Program-made: the position numbers and the translations under genes | The notes under the pieces: model-generated | What the model was told of the DNA's origin: nothing | Database searches by the model: none | The model's input: only the letters and a program-made list of their open reading frames with translations | DNA from: Algoriphagus sp. | GTDB taxonomy: Bacteria; Bacteroidota; Bacteroidia; Cytophagales; Cyclobacteriaceae | Length of the DNA: 62,800 bases | Reading direction: 5' to 3' | Assembly: GCA_023653075.1 (NCBI GenBank) | Contig: JAMNXQ010000008.1 | Coordinates: 1 to 62,800, forward strand | In this document: one piece after another, positions 8,142-16,665 of the stretch | How the letters are laid out: each line of letters opens with the position of its first letter | How positions within the stretch are numbered: position 1 is the first letter of the stretch

Positions 8142-9143
8142 TCAATTTTCGGGGATCTCCTTGTTAAATAGTTCGTGTAATTTTTGTTGTAAAAGGTACT
8201 TGTCAGGCAATTGTGTTTTATACTCTAAAATCATTGTCGGAGATAGACTCCTGCTTAAGGCATATTCTACAACTTCTCTGTCTTTGTCCTTGCATAGTAA
8301 AACACCAATGCTAGGATTTTCATTTGGCTTTTTAACGTCTCTGTCTAGTGCTTCCAAGTAAAAATTAAGCTGCCCTAAGTGCTCAGGTTTAAATTTATCT
8401 GCTTTTAGCTCGAATGCCAACAAACATTGAAGCCCCCGATGGTAGAAAAGCAGGTCAATGTAAAAATCGCTGTTGCCTCCTTGCAGCTTGTATTCTTCTC
8501 CTATGAACAAGAAATCTTTTCCAAGTTCTAAAATGAAATTCTTCATTTGGCTTACAAGTCCACGCTGCAGGTCACTTTCGCTATGAGGATCTGGCAAATT
8601 CAAAAACTCAAACACATAACTGTCTTTGAAGGTATTCGAAATGTCCTTATTACTATCTCTCACCACTGGTGAGAGTTTTGAATTGCCCATGACAGTTCGT
8701 TCAAAAAGGCTGGCTGCTATTTGTCGATCAAGTTCTCGTTTACTGTAGTGTTCTAATTTTGCATAGTTGATGTAAAACTCCATTTCTTCCTTGGTTTTAC
8801 ACCTTGAAAAAATCAACAGATTGTTTGTCCAGCTAATTTCTCTCACCAGTGGTGCGAGTTTTGGATAGTCTTTGTAGGTCTCATAAAATTGCTTCATTCT
8901 CCAAATGTTTTTGTCAGAGAATCCCTTAATTTCTGGCTCGTTTGTCTGAATGAATTTGGCTAATTCCGTTACCACAGATTCGCCCCATTCGGATTGTTCA
9001 ATTTTCTTACTGATAAATCCGCCAATGCTCCAATATAGAGTTATTAGTTCCGTGTTTACAGCCTTTAAAGCATTGACTCTGGCTAGTTTTATAAGCTGAA
9101 TTATATCTGCAAAACGATTGTCTATAGGTTTTTCCAAAGCCAA
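8142..9143 (-). CDS. DUF1016 / YhcG family PDDEXK nuclease
   Basis: This 333-residue protein has an N-terminal DUF1016 helical domain (about 10-150) with ELITLYWSIGGFISKKI and GFSDKNIWRMKQFYETY. A C-terminal PDDEXK nuclease domain (about 165-320) contains SDFYIDLLFYHRGLQCLLAF followed by ELK, giving the D...ExK catalytic signature. Members often travel with type I R-M genes and other defence or mobile loci. It stands alone between two copies of the amidohydrolase tail and is flanked by non-coding sequence, so it was probably brought in or moved with that rearrangement. Its biological role is not well defined. Nuclease activity is inferred from the fold. Confidence 0.88.
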   Translation of the reverse strand: MALEKPIDNRFADIIQLIKLARVNALKAVNTELITLYWSIGGFISKKIEQSEWGESVVTELAKFIQTNEPEIKGFSDKNIWRMKQFYETYKDYPKLAPLVREISWTNNLLIFSRCKTKEEMEFYINYAKLEHYSKRELDRQIAASLFERTVMGNSKLSPVVRDSNKDISNTFKDSYVFEFLNLPDPHSESDLQRGLVSQMKNFILELGKDFLFIGEEYKLQGGNSDFYIDLLFYHRGLQCLLAFELKADKFKPEHLGQLNFYLEALDRDVKKPNENPSIGVLLCKDKDREVVEYALSRSLSPTMILEYKTQLPDKYLLQQKLHELFNKEIPEN

Positions 9144-9433
9144 AAAATTAAAGCGTTTCAGTATTATTTTCTTTGAGAGGTAATTCCTGTTAAAAAATTC
9201 TCGCCTTTTAGCCGAAGAGGATTAATCCAAACTAGATTTTTCTGGCTCCTAAAAAAATGTAAAAGCGATTCAACCCTTTACGGGCGGCAAACTCAAAAAG
9301 TTCCATTTTTTAATCAATGCAATCTGTTCTTTTTTGCGATTAGCCTGCTGAAAAACGCCCAGGGTCCGCAGCAGTCTTGATTCCACCTCCTACATATTCC
9401 CTTAAAGTAGTAGTAGCCTTACTAAAAATGCCA
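9144..9433. other. Intergenic stretch right of the DUF1016 gene
   Basis: Some 290 bases without a convincing gene. On the minus strand there is a 24-codon frame starting MELFEFAARKG (about 9292 down to 9220) that ends quickly and is not supported by anything else. I see no mobile-element ends or integrase remnants. Confidence 0.4.
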
Positions 9434-9464
9434 TAAAAAAACCTCCCAAATCGCTCTGGGAGGT
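9434..9464 (-). terminator. Rho-independent terminator of the amidohydrolase gene
   Basis: Read on the minus strand, an ACCTCCCA / TGGGAGGT stem with an AGCGATT-type loop is followed by a run of T residues. It lies about 40 bases past the stop of the amidohydrolase. A slightly weaker copy (7952-7980) accompanies the duplicated gene tail. Confidence 0.8.
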
Positions 9465-9472
9465 CTGATGTG

Positions 9473-9501
9473 GGTGGTCCGTGGACTGTCGACTGTTGAC
9501 A
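9473..9501. repeat. Dispersed GGACTGT-type repeat, copy 2
   Basis: GTGGTCCGTGGACTGTCGAC followed by TGTTGACAA, directly after the amidohydrolase stop on its downstream side. It aligns with copy 1 within the long duplicated segment. Confidence 0.6.
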
Positions 9502-9505
9502 AAAA

Positions 9506-10798
9506 TTACTTCTTCATTCCCATAAAGTCCACTACGAAGTAGCTCATTACGCGTACGCCGAGTACAAAGCCACTCTCATCCAGGTAAAAGTCGGGGGTGT
9601 GGTGGGAAGGAGTTTTGGTAGGATCGCCTCCTTTTTTCATGCCTCCCAAACCGATAAATAAACCTGGCTTCTCGCGCTGGTAGAAGCTGAAATCTTCCGC
9701 TCCCGTTACGGGTGGGTTGACGTGGACATTGTCCTTCCCTGCAGCTGCCTCCAAAGTGGATACCATCTTGGCAGTCAAGGTAGGGTCATTGACCGTAGAA
9801 GGATAGAGTTTGGTAATGTTAACCTCTGCACGTGCGCCAGCACTCTCGGCAATATTGGTCGCAATCTCGGTGATGCGACGGTGCACCAGGTCTTGCTGCT
9901 GCTCGCCGAAGGTGCGGATGGTACCGATCATCTCTATTTTTTCAGGAATGATGTTGTGACGAATGCCTCCGTGAATGGCTCCTACGGTAACCACAGCAGG
10001 ATTTTGAGTGACGTTGACGCTACGAGACAAGATAGTTTGTAGGCCAGATACAATCTGCGAAGCGGTCACAATCGGGTCTACCCCAGACCAGGGGGATGCG
10101 CCGTGTGCCTGGGTACCGTGCACGATGATTTCCAAGTTGTCCACAGCAGCCTGTGCTGGTCCAGAACGGTAGCCAATCTTGCCTACCTCGGTTTGTGCGG
10201 AGATGTGCAAGCCAAAAATGGCATCTACATCCTTCATTACGCCTTCAGCGACCATTTGTTTGGCACCCCAGGAAGTCACTCCAGGGATGTAAATCCCTTC
10301 TTCTGCAGGTTGAAAAATAAATTTAACGGATCCTTCCAATTGTGCTTTCATGCCGGCAAGTACCTCAGCGACACCCATCAAGATGGCCACGTGGCTATCG
10401 TGACCGCAGGCATGCATGACGCCGGTTTGCTGCCCATTGTAGGTAGCGGTGACGTTGGATTTGAAAGGCAAGTCTACCCGTTCGGTCACAGGCAAGGCGT
10501 CCATATCGGCACGAAGGGCGACCATCGGCCCTGGCTTGCCCCCACGCAAAATGCCCACCACTCCGGTAGTAGCTACCCCTTCCTGCACTTCAATGCCCAA
10601 GGCACGCAAGTGGTCGGCTACCTTTTTGGCAGTGCGGGTTTCCTCATTGCCGAGTTCTGGGTGCTGGTGGATGTCGCGTCTCCAGTCGATGACTTTGGTC
10701 TCGATGGCTGCAGCCTTTTGGTCAATGCTGGGGCGAAGTTTGCTTTGGGCAATAGCCGTGCTGCTCAAGAGCAGCAGGGGAAGGATTAATTTCTTCAT
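9506..10798 (-). CDS. Exported M20-family metallo-amidohydrolase
   Basis: This 430-residue protein starts at the ATG at 10798, giving the signal peptide MKKLILPLLLLSSTAIAQS. A longer upstream ATG would put 22 hydrophilic residues before it. Motifs of the hippurate / N-acyl-L-amino-acid amidohydrolase branch of M20 follow: WRRDIHQHPELG, ALRADMDALPV, MHACGHDSH (metal-binding HxCGHDxH), FQPAEEG and the closing GAEDFSFY. It hydrolyses the amide bond of N-acylated amino acids, presumably in the periplasm. It is monocistronic with its own terminator at 9434-9464, and its 3' end exists in a second diverged copy at 8024-8086. Substrate is not deducible. Confidence 0.92.
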   Translation of the reverse strand: MKKLILPLLLLSSTAIAQSKLRPSIDQKAAAIETKVIDWRRDIHQHPELGNEETRTAKKVADHLRALGIEVQEGVATTGVVGILRGGKPGPMVALRADMDALPVTERVDLPFKSNVTATYNGQQTGVMHACGHDSHVAILMGVAEVLAGMKAQLEGSVKFIFQPAEEGIYIPGVTSWGAKQMVAEGVMKDVDAIFGLHISAQTEVGKIGYRSGPAQAAVDNLEIIVHGTQAHGASPWSGVDPIVTASQIVSGLQTILSRSVNVTQNPAVVTVGAIHGGIRHNIIPEKIEMIGTIRTFGEQQQDLVHRRITEIATNIAESAGARAEVNITKLYPSTVNDPTLTAKMVSTLEAAAGKDNVHVNPPVTGAEDFSFYQREKPGLFIGLGGMKKGGDPTKTPSHHTPDFYLDESGFVLGVRVMSYFVVDFMGMKK

Positions 10799-10882
10799 AG
10801 CTAGGATTAGCGGTTGGTGGTAAACTTGAAAGTTTAAATCTAAATCAACGGATGGAATTTGCATGAAATTTTGGATAAAGCC

Positions 10883-10890
10883 TAGGTTTG
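10883..10890 (+). promoter_or_regulatory. Possible -7 element of the SDR gene
   Basis: TAGGTTTG matches the Bacteroidota TAnnTTTG element. A TTTG lies at 10858-10861, 21 bases upstream rather than the ideal 19, so spacing is loose. It would start transcription about 40 bases before the gene at 10939. Confidence 0.4.
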
Positions 10891-10938
10891 CAGAACTTTT
10901 CGGTTGAAAATGGCTTTACTAGGAGAAACAAACAGGCA

Positions 10939-11637
10939 ATGGAATTAAAAAATAAAATAGCGGTGGTCACAGGCGTAAGTAAAGGACTCGGTTTGGAAAT
11001 CGTCAAGCTTTTGCTTGAAAAAGGGGCAAGCGTAGCGGGCTGGGGAAGAAACCAACCGGATTTTACCCATCCTCATTTTCACTTCTTCCCCTGCGATGTG
11101 GCGGACGAAGCACAAGTAGCCCAAGCATACACCGAAACGGTAGCCGCTTTGGGAGCAGACATCCGCATTTTAGTCAATAATGCCGGCTTTGGCGTAGCTG
11201 GACCCCTAGAAAGCATGTCCACTTCCGATTGGAAATCCATGTTTGACACCAACGTGCATGGGATTTTCTATACCACCAAACGACTCATTCCTGCCATGAA
11301 AGCAGCAGACGAAGGACATATTCTCAATGTGGCCTCCATCGCTGGGCTCAATGGTGTAGCCAACTTTGCGGGCTATGTGGGGACCAAACATGCCGTGCGC
11401 GGCATCTCCCACTCCCTCTACATGGAGCTTCGTGATTTTGGCATCAAGGTATCGACCATCTATCCAGGATCCATTCAAACCCACTTCTTCGATGATATCC
11501 CAGGCATGGATGCGCACGAACACATGATGCGGGCGGAGGACGTGGCACAAACTGTCGTACAAACCCTGGAAACGCATCCCAACTATTTTGTGGTGGATGT
11601 GGAGTGCCGTCCACTTCGTCCCAAAGGAAAAAAATAG
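10939..11637 (+). CDS. Short-chain dehydrogenase/reductase
   Basis: SDR of 232 residues. I chose the ATG at 10939, preceded by AGGAG at 10920-10924, because it puts MELKNKIAVVTG at the N terminus as in the family. The cofactor motif is TGVSKGLG (residues about 11-18, a TGxxxGxG variant). NNAG appears near residue 78, followed by the catalytic Ser in NVASIAG and YVGTKHA (Tyr-x-x-x-Lys). SIYPGS-like sequence (TIYPGSIQT) follows. It reduces or oxidises an alcohol/ketone with NAD(P)H. Substrate is unknown. It lies divergent from the amidohydrolase and 90 bases before gldA. Confidence 0.9.
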   Translation: MELKNKIAVVTGVSKGLGLEIVKLLLEKGASVAGWGRNQPDFTHPHFHFFPCDVADEAQVAQAYTETVAALGADIRILVNNAGFGVAGPLESMSTSDWKSMFDTNVHGIFYTTKRLIPAMKAADEGHILNVASIAGLNGVANFAGYVGTKHAVRGISHSLYMELRDFGIKVSTIYPGSIQTHFFDDIPGMDAHEHMMRAEDVAQTVVQTLETHPNYFVVDVECRPLRPKGKK

Positions 11638-11663
11638 GAAACGGCATACCTAAAGAATCCCCC

Positions 11664-11693
11664 TTGTCGTTCCAAGGGCAATCCGTATTTTTG
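11664..11693 (+). promoter_or_regulatory. Bacteroidota-type promoter of the gldAFG operon
   Basis: TTG at 11664-11666, exactly 19 bases, then TATTTTTG at 11686-11693. This fits the TTG-N19-TAnnTTTG consensus of the main sigma factor in this phylum. The start of transcription would be near 11700, about 28 bases before the gldA ATG. Confidence 0.7.
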
Positions 11694-11727
11694 TACGTAC
11701 TCGATTTGCATTGAATCGCCCCCCAGC

Positions 11728-12639
11728 ATGTCTCTCCAAGTAGCTCAACTTAGTAAACGATACGGTTCCCAAAAAGCACTGGATGAAGTCAGTTTCTCGG
11801 CTTCTCCAGGGCGAATTTTGGGCTTTTTGGGGCCCAATGGGGCAGGCAAGTCCACTACCCTCAAAATCATCACGGGTTACCTGGCTGCGGATTCAGGTTC
11901 AGTAAGCGTGTTGGGAGTCGATGCGCTCACCCATCCCAAAAAACTAGCCGCAAGGATTGGCTACCTTCCTGAAAATAACCCCCTCTACTTGGATAGCTAC
12001 GTCCGTGAGTTTTTGGAATTTTCGGGAGGCATCTACGGGATGAAATCTGCCGATATCCGCCGCCGTACGGAGGAGATGATCCGCAAAACAGGCCTACAAA
12101 GTGAGCAACACAAGAAAATAGGACAGCTTTCCAAAGGCTATCGTCAGCGAGTGGGCATTGCACGGGCACTGCTCCACGATCCTGCGCTGGTGATCTTGGA
12201 TGAGCCTACCACAGGCTTGGACCCCAACCAGCTCGTAGATATTCGCAACTTGATACAAGAGGTAGCCGAAAACAAGACTTTGATTTTTTCTACGCACATC
12301 ATGCAAGAGGTGGAGGCCGTCTGTCAAGATGTGGTGATCATCAATCAAGGGAAAATCCGATCTGCAGGTTCGCTGGCAGACTTGAAATCGGCTTCCTCCC
12401 AAGTGAGCTTGATTCTCGAAACGGAAGAAGCCTTGGAATTGTCCTGGTTTGAAGGCATCGGAATCCCCAGTTTTGGAAGCAAGGCCCCACAGGAATTGGT
12501 ACTACTTACTCAAGATGCTGCAGAAGCGCGCAAGGCTATCTTGCAGGTGGTGGCGCAGCGTCAACTTAGCCTGATTCGCTTGGATCAAGGTGTCAAAAAT
12601 TTGGAAACGCTTTTTCGGGAAATCACGCAAGGCCAATGA
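11728..12639 (+). CDS. gldA: Gliding-motility ABC transporter ATP-binding protein
   Basis: This 303-residue ABC ATPase has Walker A GPNGAGKST (about residues 35-43), the signature LSKGYRQRVGIARAL (about 133-147), Walker B LVILDEPTTGLDP and the switch His in STHIMQE. Its C-terminal extension (about 215-303) and its neighbours mark it as GldA, which energises the GldF/GldG membrane partners. In Flavobacterium johnsoniae the GldAFG transporter is associated with gliding. What it moves is not settled. The gene is first of three coupled genes: its stop overlaps the gldF start as ATGA. A consensus promoter lies just upstream. Confidence 0.9.
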   Translation: MSLQVAQLSKRYGSQKALDEVSFSASPGRILGFLGPNGAGKSTTLKIITGYLAADSGSVSVLGVDALTHPKKLAARIGYLPENNPLYLDSYVREFLEFSGGIYGMKSADIRRRTEEMIRKTGLQSEQHKKIGQLSKGYRQRVGIARALLHDPALVILDEPTTGLDPNQLVDIRNLIQEVAENKTLIFSTHIMQEVEAVCQDVVIINQGKIRSAGSLADLKSASSQVSLILETEEALELSWFEGIGIPSFGSKAPQELVLLTQDAAEARKAILQVVAQRQLSLIRLDQGVKNLETLFREITQGQ

Positions 12640-13355
12640 AAAGTTTATTCCTCAAAGAGATTTCGGCCTTTTTTGGGAGCCTCACCGGCTACCTGATCCT
12701 GGTTTTGTTTCTGGTGGCCTTGGGCTTGATTGTCTGGGTTTTTCCAGAAACTTCCGTGCTGGACTACGGCTATGCCGATTTGGAGTCCCTTTTTCTATAC
12801 ACCCCCTATGTATTTACCTTTCTGATCCCGGCGATTTCCATGCGCAGCTTGGCGGAGGAGCGAAGGGCCGGCACCTGGGAGCTGCTGCAAACCTCCCCGC
12901 TAAGCTTGGTTCAGATTGTTTTGGCCAAGTACCTGGCGCTGCTTCTACTTGTTTTCCTAGCGGTACTGCCCACCTTGGGCTACGCCTATTCCATTTCCCT
13001 TTTGGGTAATCCTCCGGGCAACTTAGATTGGGCGGGCTTCTTTGGGAGTTGGCTTGGGCTACTGATGATCGGGGCTACTTTTGCCGCCGTGGGCTTGTTT
13101 GCGAGTTCGCTGACTTCCCAGCAAGTGGTGGCCTTTGTACTCGGTGTATTTCTTTGCTTCCTCTTGTATTTTGGATTGACAGCCCTAGCTGGCATGGTGC
13201 CTGGGGATTGGGCGTATTGGGTGGAGGAACTCAGTTTGAGCTACCACTACGACAGCTTGAGCCGAGGCGTGATTGACAGCAGAGACCTCTTTTTTATGCT
13301 AGGCATGATTTGGATTTTTCTTGGGGCAGCGGTTTTGATTTTGAAGGGAAAATGA
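12636..13355 (+). CDS. gldF: Gliding-motility ABC transporter permease
   Basis: This 239-residue integral membrane protein has about six hydrophobic segments. The first is LTGYLILVLFLVALGLIVWV. Later ones include YVFTFLIPAISM and a C-terminal helix rich in I, F and L. The conserved ABC-2-type feature RSLAEERRAGTWELLQTSPL appears after the second helix, where these permeases carry the E-x-x-x-G-T/S-x-E/D-L motif. Start and stop codons overlap gldA and gldG by four bases, so all three proteins should be made together. It would form the membrane channel of the GldAFG transporter. Confidence 0.88.
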   Translation: MKSLFLKEISAFFGSLTGYLILVLFLVALGLIVWVFPETSVLDYGYADLESLFLYTPYVFTFLIPAISMRSLAEERRAGTWELLQTSPLSLVQIVLAKYLALLLLVFLAVLPTLGYAYSISLLGNPPGNLDWAGFFGSWLGLLMIGATFAAVGLFASSLTSQQVVAFVLGVFLCFLLYFGLTALAGMVPGDWAYWVEELSLSYHYDSLSRGVIDSRDLFFMLGMIWIFLGAAVLILKGK

Positions 13356-15037
13356 AACAGCGTACGACACATCGGCTCCTTCCACTAGGAATCTTAGTCT
13401 TGGGTATCTTGGTGCTCTTCGGATTGGGACAGGTACTTCGGTTTCGAATTGACCTCACTGAGGAAAAGCGCTATTCGCTACATCCTTCCACACTTCAGCT
13501 TTTGGAAGGGATAGATCGTCCGGTGCATGTAGATATTTTGCTAACTGGGGAGGAGCTCCCTGGTGGGATGCGTCGCCTTCAAAAGTCCATTGAGGAGACC
13601 GTGCGTACCTTCAATGCCTATTCGGCAGAAAACATTACCGTATCCTATTTTGATCCGATGGAGGTGACCGACTCGCTGAAGGAGGACTTTATTTTTACGC
13701 TTGCAGACTACGGCATTCGCCCGACCAATCTCTTTGTCAACAAGGCCACTGGGCAGCAGGAACAGCTTATTTTTCCTGGAATCTTGGTGTCAGATGACAC
13801 CTACGAAACAGGTGCTTTGATCTTGAAAGGGGAGCGAGGCATGTCGGCTGAGCAGACCTTGAATGCCTCCATAGAAAATCTAGAGTTTGAATTGGCTCAG
13901 GCCGTACAAAAATTACTGTATCCTCAAAAAACTGCTTTAGCGATGATCATTGGCCATGGGGAGCTGGCTGAGGACGATGGCTTTGGGATGGTGGAAGCCC
14001 TCAATGGTCGCTACGAATTGTTTAAGGTGCCGATGGAGCAGGCCAAAAAAGTAGAGGACCTGAGTTCTTTTGCAGCGGTATTCATTTTGGGCCCGGACAG
14101 CACTTACTCCGATCGAGAACTATTTCTCTTGGATCAATACGTGATGGGAGGAGGCAATTTGGTGGTAGCTGCCGAGGGAGCAAATTTGGATTTAAGCCAA
14201 TTGGCAGGCGAAGGAGCCTTAGCTCTGCCACAGGAAAATAGCTTGGATCGCCTCCTGTTTCGCTACGGGATTCGTGTCAACAAGGACCTGATTCAGGACC
14301 TTAATTTTGGCGTAATCCCAGTGATGGGAGGAAATTTTGGTAACCAAGAGCAGCTGGTTCCCATGCCTTGGCCGTATCATTTCCATGCGGGGCGCATGTA
14401 TCCCCATCCGATCACCAAGGGATTGGATCAAGTCAATTTTCGATTTGCGAGCAGCCTAGATACGGTGAAGGCCGATGGGGTAAAAAAGACTCCCTTGCTT
14501 TTCAGTTCGGAGCGTTCTCGAATTTTGCCCTTGCCGCATTTGATTAGCTTAGAAGCATTTCAGGAGCCACCTCCAGAATCTGAATTTGGAATACAGCACC
14601 TACCGCTCGCTTACTTGCTTGAAGGGGAGTTTACGTCCTTATTCAAAAACCGATTTGTTCCGGCGGAATTTGCTGGTAGTTCGGTGAAAAACACCGGGAA
14701 TGGAAAAGTAGTGGTTATCGGTGATGCGTCTCTATTTCAAAGTCAAGTCAACCCAGCAGATCAGGAGCCACTTCCACTAGGGGAGGATCCGATGGAGCAG
14801 ACCACCTTTGCCAATAAGCAGTTTTTGGAAAACATCGTGCAATACCTGACCGACCCGGAAGGCATCATTGCCACGCGTACGAAAGTCTTGCAGATTCGTC
14901 CCTTAGACAAGGTGAAGGTCGCCGAGGAGAAGCAATTCTGGCAGCTAATCAATGTGGGAGCACCTGTGCTTTTCTTGGTCTTAATGGGTGGTGTTATTGG
15001 CTTGCTGCGGGTGAAACGATTTTCCCGAAGGGCATAA
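13352..15037 (+). CDS. gldG: Gliding-motility ABC transporter component GldG
   Basis: GldG, 561 residues counted from the ATG at 13352, which overlaps the gldF stop. A longer frame starts 42 bases earlier inside gldF but adds no family-like sequence. An N-terminal membrane helix (LPLGILVLGILVLFGLGQVL) is followed by IDLTEEKRYSLHPSTLQLL, typical of the GldG/ABC-2 auxiliary family. A large periplasmic region comes next (a ThuA-like fold with GHGE near residue 200). A second helix near the C terminus (APVLFLVLMGGVIGLLRV) completes it. Both ends are membrane-anchored. It likely couples the transporter to envelope substrates. Third and last gene of the operon. Confidence 0.9.
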   Translation: MKQRTTHRLLPLGILVLGILVLFGLGQVLRFRIDLTEEKRYSLHPSTLQLLEGIDRPVHVDILLTGEELPGGMRRLQKSIEETVRTFNAYSAENITVSYFDPMEVTDSLKEDFIFTLADYGIRPTNLFVNKATGQQEQLIFPGILVSDDTYETGALILKGERGMSAEQTLNASIENLEFELAQAVQKLLYPQKTALAMIIGHGELAEDDGFGMVEALNGRYELFKVPMEQAKKVEDLSSFAAVFILGPDSTYSDRELFLLDQYVMGGGNLVVAAEGANLDLSQLAGEGALALPQENSLDRLLFRYGIRVNKDLIQDLNFGVIPVMGGNFGNQEQLVPMPWPYHFHAGRMYPHPITKGLDQVNFRFASSLDTVKADGVKKTPLLFSSERSRILPLPHLISLEAFQEPPPESEFGIQHLPLAYLLEGEFTSLFKNRFVPAEFAGSSVKNTGNGKVVVIGDASLFQSQVNPADQEPLPLGEDPMEQTTFANKQFLENIVQYLTDPEGIIATRTKVLQIRPLDKVKVAEEKQFWQLINVGAPVLFLVLMGGVIGLLRVKRFSRRA

Positions 15038-15155
15038 ACGAAAAATCAACCAACTATTTGTAACTTTTTTACCACAATTGAGAGGCAGGTCGGCTGAATT
15101 AGCATTTTATTTATAAATTTACCACACTAGAAAAAAACTATACCACCCCTACGAT

Positions 15156-16280
15156 ATGAAATTTATTGTTTCTTCCTCCGCCTTGCTCAAGCAGCTTTCT
15201 GCCATCAACGGTGTAGTGACCACCAACCCGGTGGTGCCTATTCTGGAAAACTTTCTTTTTGAAATCAAGGGATCTGTATTGACCATCACTGCTTCGGATC
15301 TGCAGACCTCCATGATGACCCAACTCCAAGTGGAAGCTAAGGAAGATGGAAATATTGCGGTGCCTGCGCGCATCTTGATCGAAACCTTGAAAAACTTGCC
15401 TGAGCAGCCGGTAACTTTCAGCATCGATCACGATACCTACGCGGTAGAAATCAGCTCCGATAATGGACGCTACCGTCTTGCCGGTGAAAATGCCACAGAC
15501 TTTCCAAAAATCCCTACCGTAAGCAACGCCACTACCGTGGATATGTCTACAGAGGTGTTGTCTTCAGCCATTGCAAATACCATTTTTGCTACCTCTTCGG
15601 ACGAACTTCGTCCTGCGATGACTGGGGTATACATCAATTTGAGCCCAACCAACACCACTTTTGTGGCAACGGATGGTCACCGCTTGGTGCGCTACAGAAG
15701 AGTAGACGTGGCTTCCAGCAATGGAGCTAGCTTGATTATCCCTAGAAAAGCCTTGAACCTCTTGAAGTCTACCTTGCCATCAGAAAATGTGCCTGTCGCA
15801 GTGGAGTTCAATCAGTCCAATGCCTACTTCAAGTTTTCAAACATCAAGATGATCTGTCGTCTCATTGACGAGCGATTTCCAGATTACGAAAATGTAATTC
15901 CTGTGGAAAATCCAAACCGCATGAACATCGATCGTTTGGAGTTTTTGGGTTCCTTGAGACGTATTGCCATCTATGCAAATAAAACTACACACCAGGTACG
16001 CTTGAAGTTGACCGGTAGCGAGTTGATGATCTCTGCAGAGGATTTGGACTTCTCCAACGAAGCCAACGAGCGCTTGTCTTGCGACCACGAGGGCGAGGAC
16101 ATTGAGATCGGATTCAACGCCAAGTTCTTGGTAGAAATGTTGAATAACCTTTCTTGCAAAGAAGTAAGCTTGAAATTCTCCGCACCAAACCGTGCAGGTT
16201 TGATCTTGCCAGCTACTCAAGATGCCAATGAGGACATCTTGATGCTTGTGATGCCGGTGATGCTCAACAACTACGTATAA
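15156..16280 (+). CDS. dnaN: DNA polymerase III beta sliding clamp
   Basis: Full-length beta clamp of 374 residues starting MKFIVSSSALLKQLSAINGV, within the usual family length (about 370). The family landmarks are present: the domain I opening with ASDLQTSM, RYRLAGENATDFPKIP, ATDGHRLVRYRR near the middle, and the C-terminal VMPVMLNNYV, where the final hydrophobic residues contribute to the partner-binding pocket (usually PMRL/xMPxRL). It is a ring-shaped processivity factor of the replisome. It is separated from gldG by 118 bases and followed by a strong terminator. dnaA is not nearby in this window, so no replication origin is implied here. Confidence 0.96.
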   Translation: MKFIVSSSALLKQLSAINGVVTTNPVVPILENFLFEIKGSVLTITASDLQTSMMTQLQVEAKEDGNIAVPARILIETLKNLPEQPVTFSIDHDTYAVEISSDNGRYRLAGENATDFPKIPTVSNATTVDMSTEVLSSAIANTIFATSSDELRPAMTGVYINLSPTNTTFVATDGHRLVRYRRVDVASSNGASLIIPRKALNLLKSTLPSENVPVAVEFNQSNAYFKFSNIKMICRLIDERFPDYENVIPVENPNRMNIDRLEFLGSLRRIAIYANKTTHQVRLKLTGSELMISAEDLDFSNEANERLSCDHEGEDIEIGFNAKFLVEMLNNLSCKEVSLKFSAPNRAGLILPATQDANEDILMLVMPVMLNNYV

Positions 16281-16300
16281 ACCAAACCACCAACCCTACG

Positions 16301-16339
16301 AAAAAGCCCGTCCCGCACTACTGCAGGACGGGCTTTTTT
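16301..16339 (+). terminator. Rho-independent terminator after dnaN
   Basis: Stem AGCCCGTCC / GGACGGGCT, followed by six T residues. It is preceded by an A run, so it may also work for minus-strand transcripts. It lies 20 bases after the dnaN stop. Confidence 0.9.
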
Positions 16340-16341
16340 GT

Positions 16342-16387
16342 CCAGGGGTTGAAACCCCTGGTTGAGTAGCAACTGCCCCGAAGGGGC
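16342..16387. repeat. REP-like palindromic intergenic element
   Basis: Two adjacent perfect or near-perfect palindromes: CCAGGGGTTGAAACCCCTGG (16342-16361), and GCCCCGAAGGGGC (16375-16387). Paired GC-rich hairpins with a short spacer of this style are common dispersed intergenic repeats in Bacteroidota, some mobilised by REP-associated transposases. No transposase is nearby. Confidence 0.6.
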
Positions 16388-16407
16388 GGAGATTGATTAA
16401 CCTATTC

Positions 16408-16656
16408 TCAATTCCCCAAGGGACCACCTTCCTTTTTGGCATCTCGTAGCATTTTGAGGTAGAGACCTTCTACCCGTTCCCTTGCCCAGGGAGTTTTGCG
16501 GAGAAACTTCAGGCTGGAGGCAATGCTGGGGTCGTGCGTAAAGCAGCGAATGGTAATTCGCTCTCCCAGGTCTTCCCAGCCATAGAAGGACACCAGTTGG
16601 GCAATCATGTCGGCTAGGGTGACGCCGTGGAAGGGATTGTTTGCTTGTGAATCCAT
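16408..16656 (-). CDS. VF530 (DUF2132) family protein
   Basis: This small protein of 82 residues carries the family core [20 protein letters not shown] followed by GWEDLGERI, then [20 protein letters not shown] and [12 protein letters not shown]530-type proteins have a double-stranded DNA-binding-like fold, but a cellular role is not established. It sits nine bases after the VOC gene and closes the long minus-strand gene run. An overlapping 169-codon frame on the same strand lacks any recognisable feature and is not a gene. Confidence 0.9.
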   Translation of the reverse strand: MDSQANNPFHGVTLADMIAQLVSFYGWEDLGERITIRCFTHDPSIASSLKFLRKTPWARERVEGLYLKMLRDAKKEGGPLGN

Positions 16657-16665
16657 TAGAGTAGT

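Noticed and set aside
9220..9292. A short minus-strand frame MELFEFAARKG...
   Set aside because: Too short (24 residues), not followed by any partner and without a recognisable domain.
10103..10789. A 228-codon plus-strand frame over the amidohydrolase
   Set aside because: It is a by-product of the codon use of the gene on the other strand and shows no protein family.
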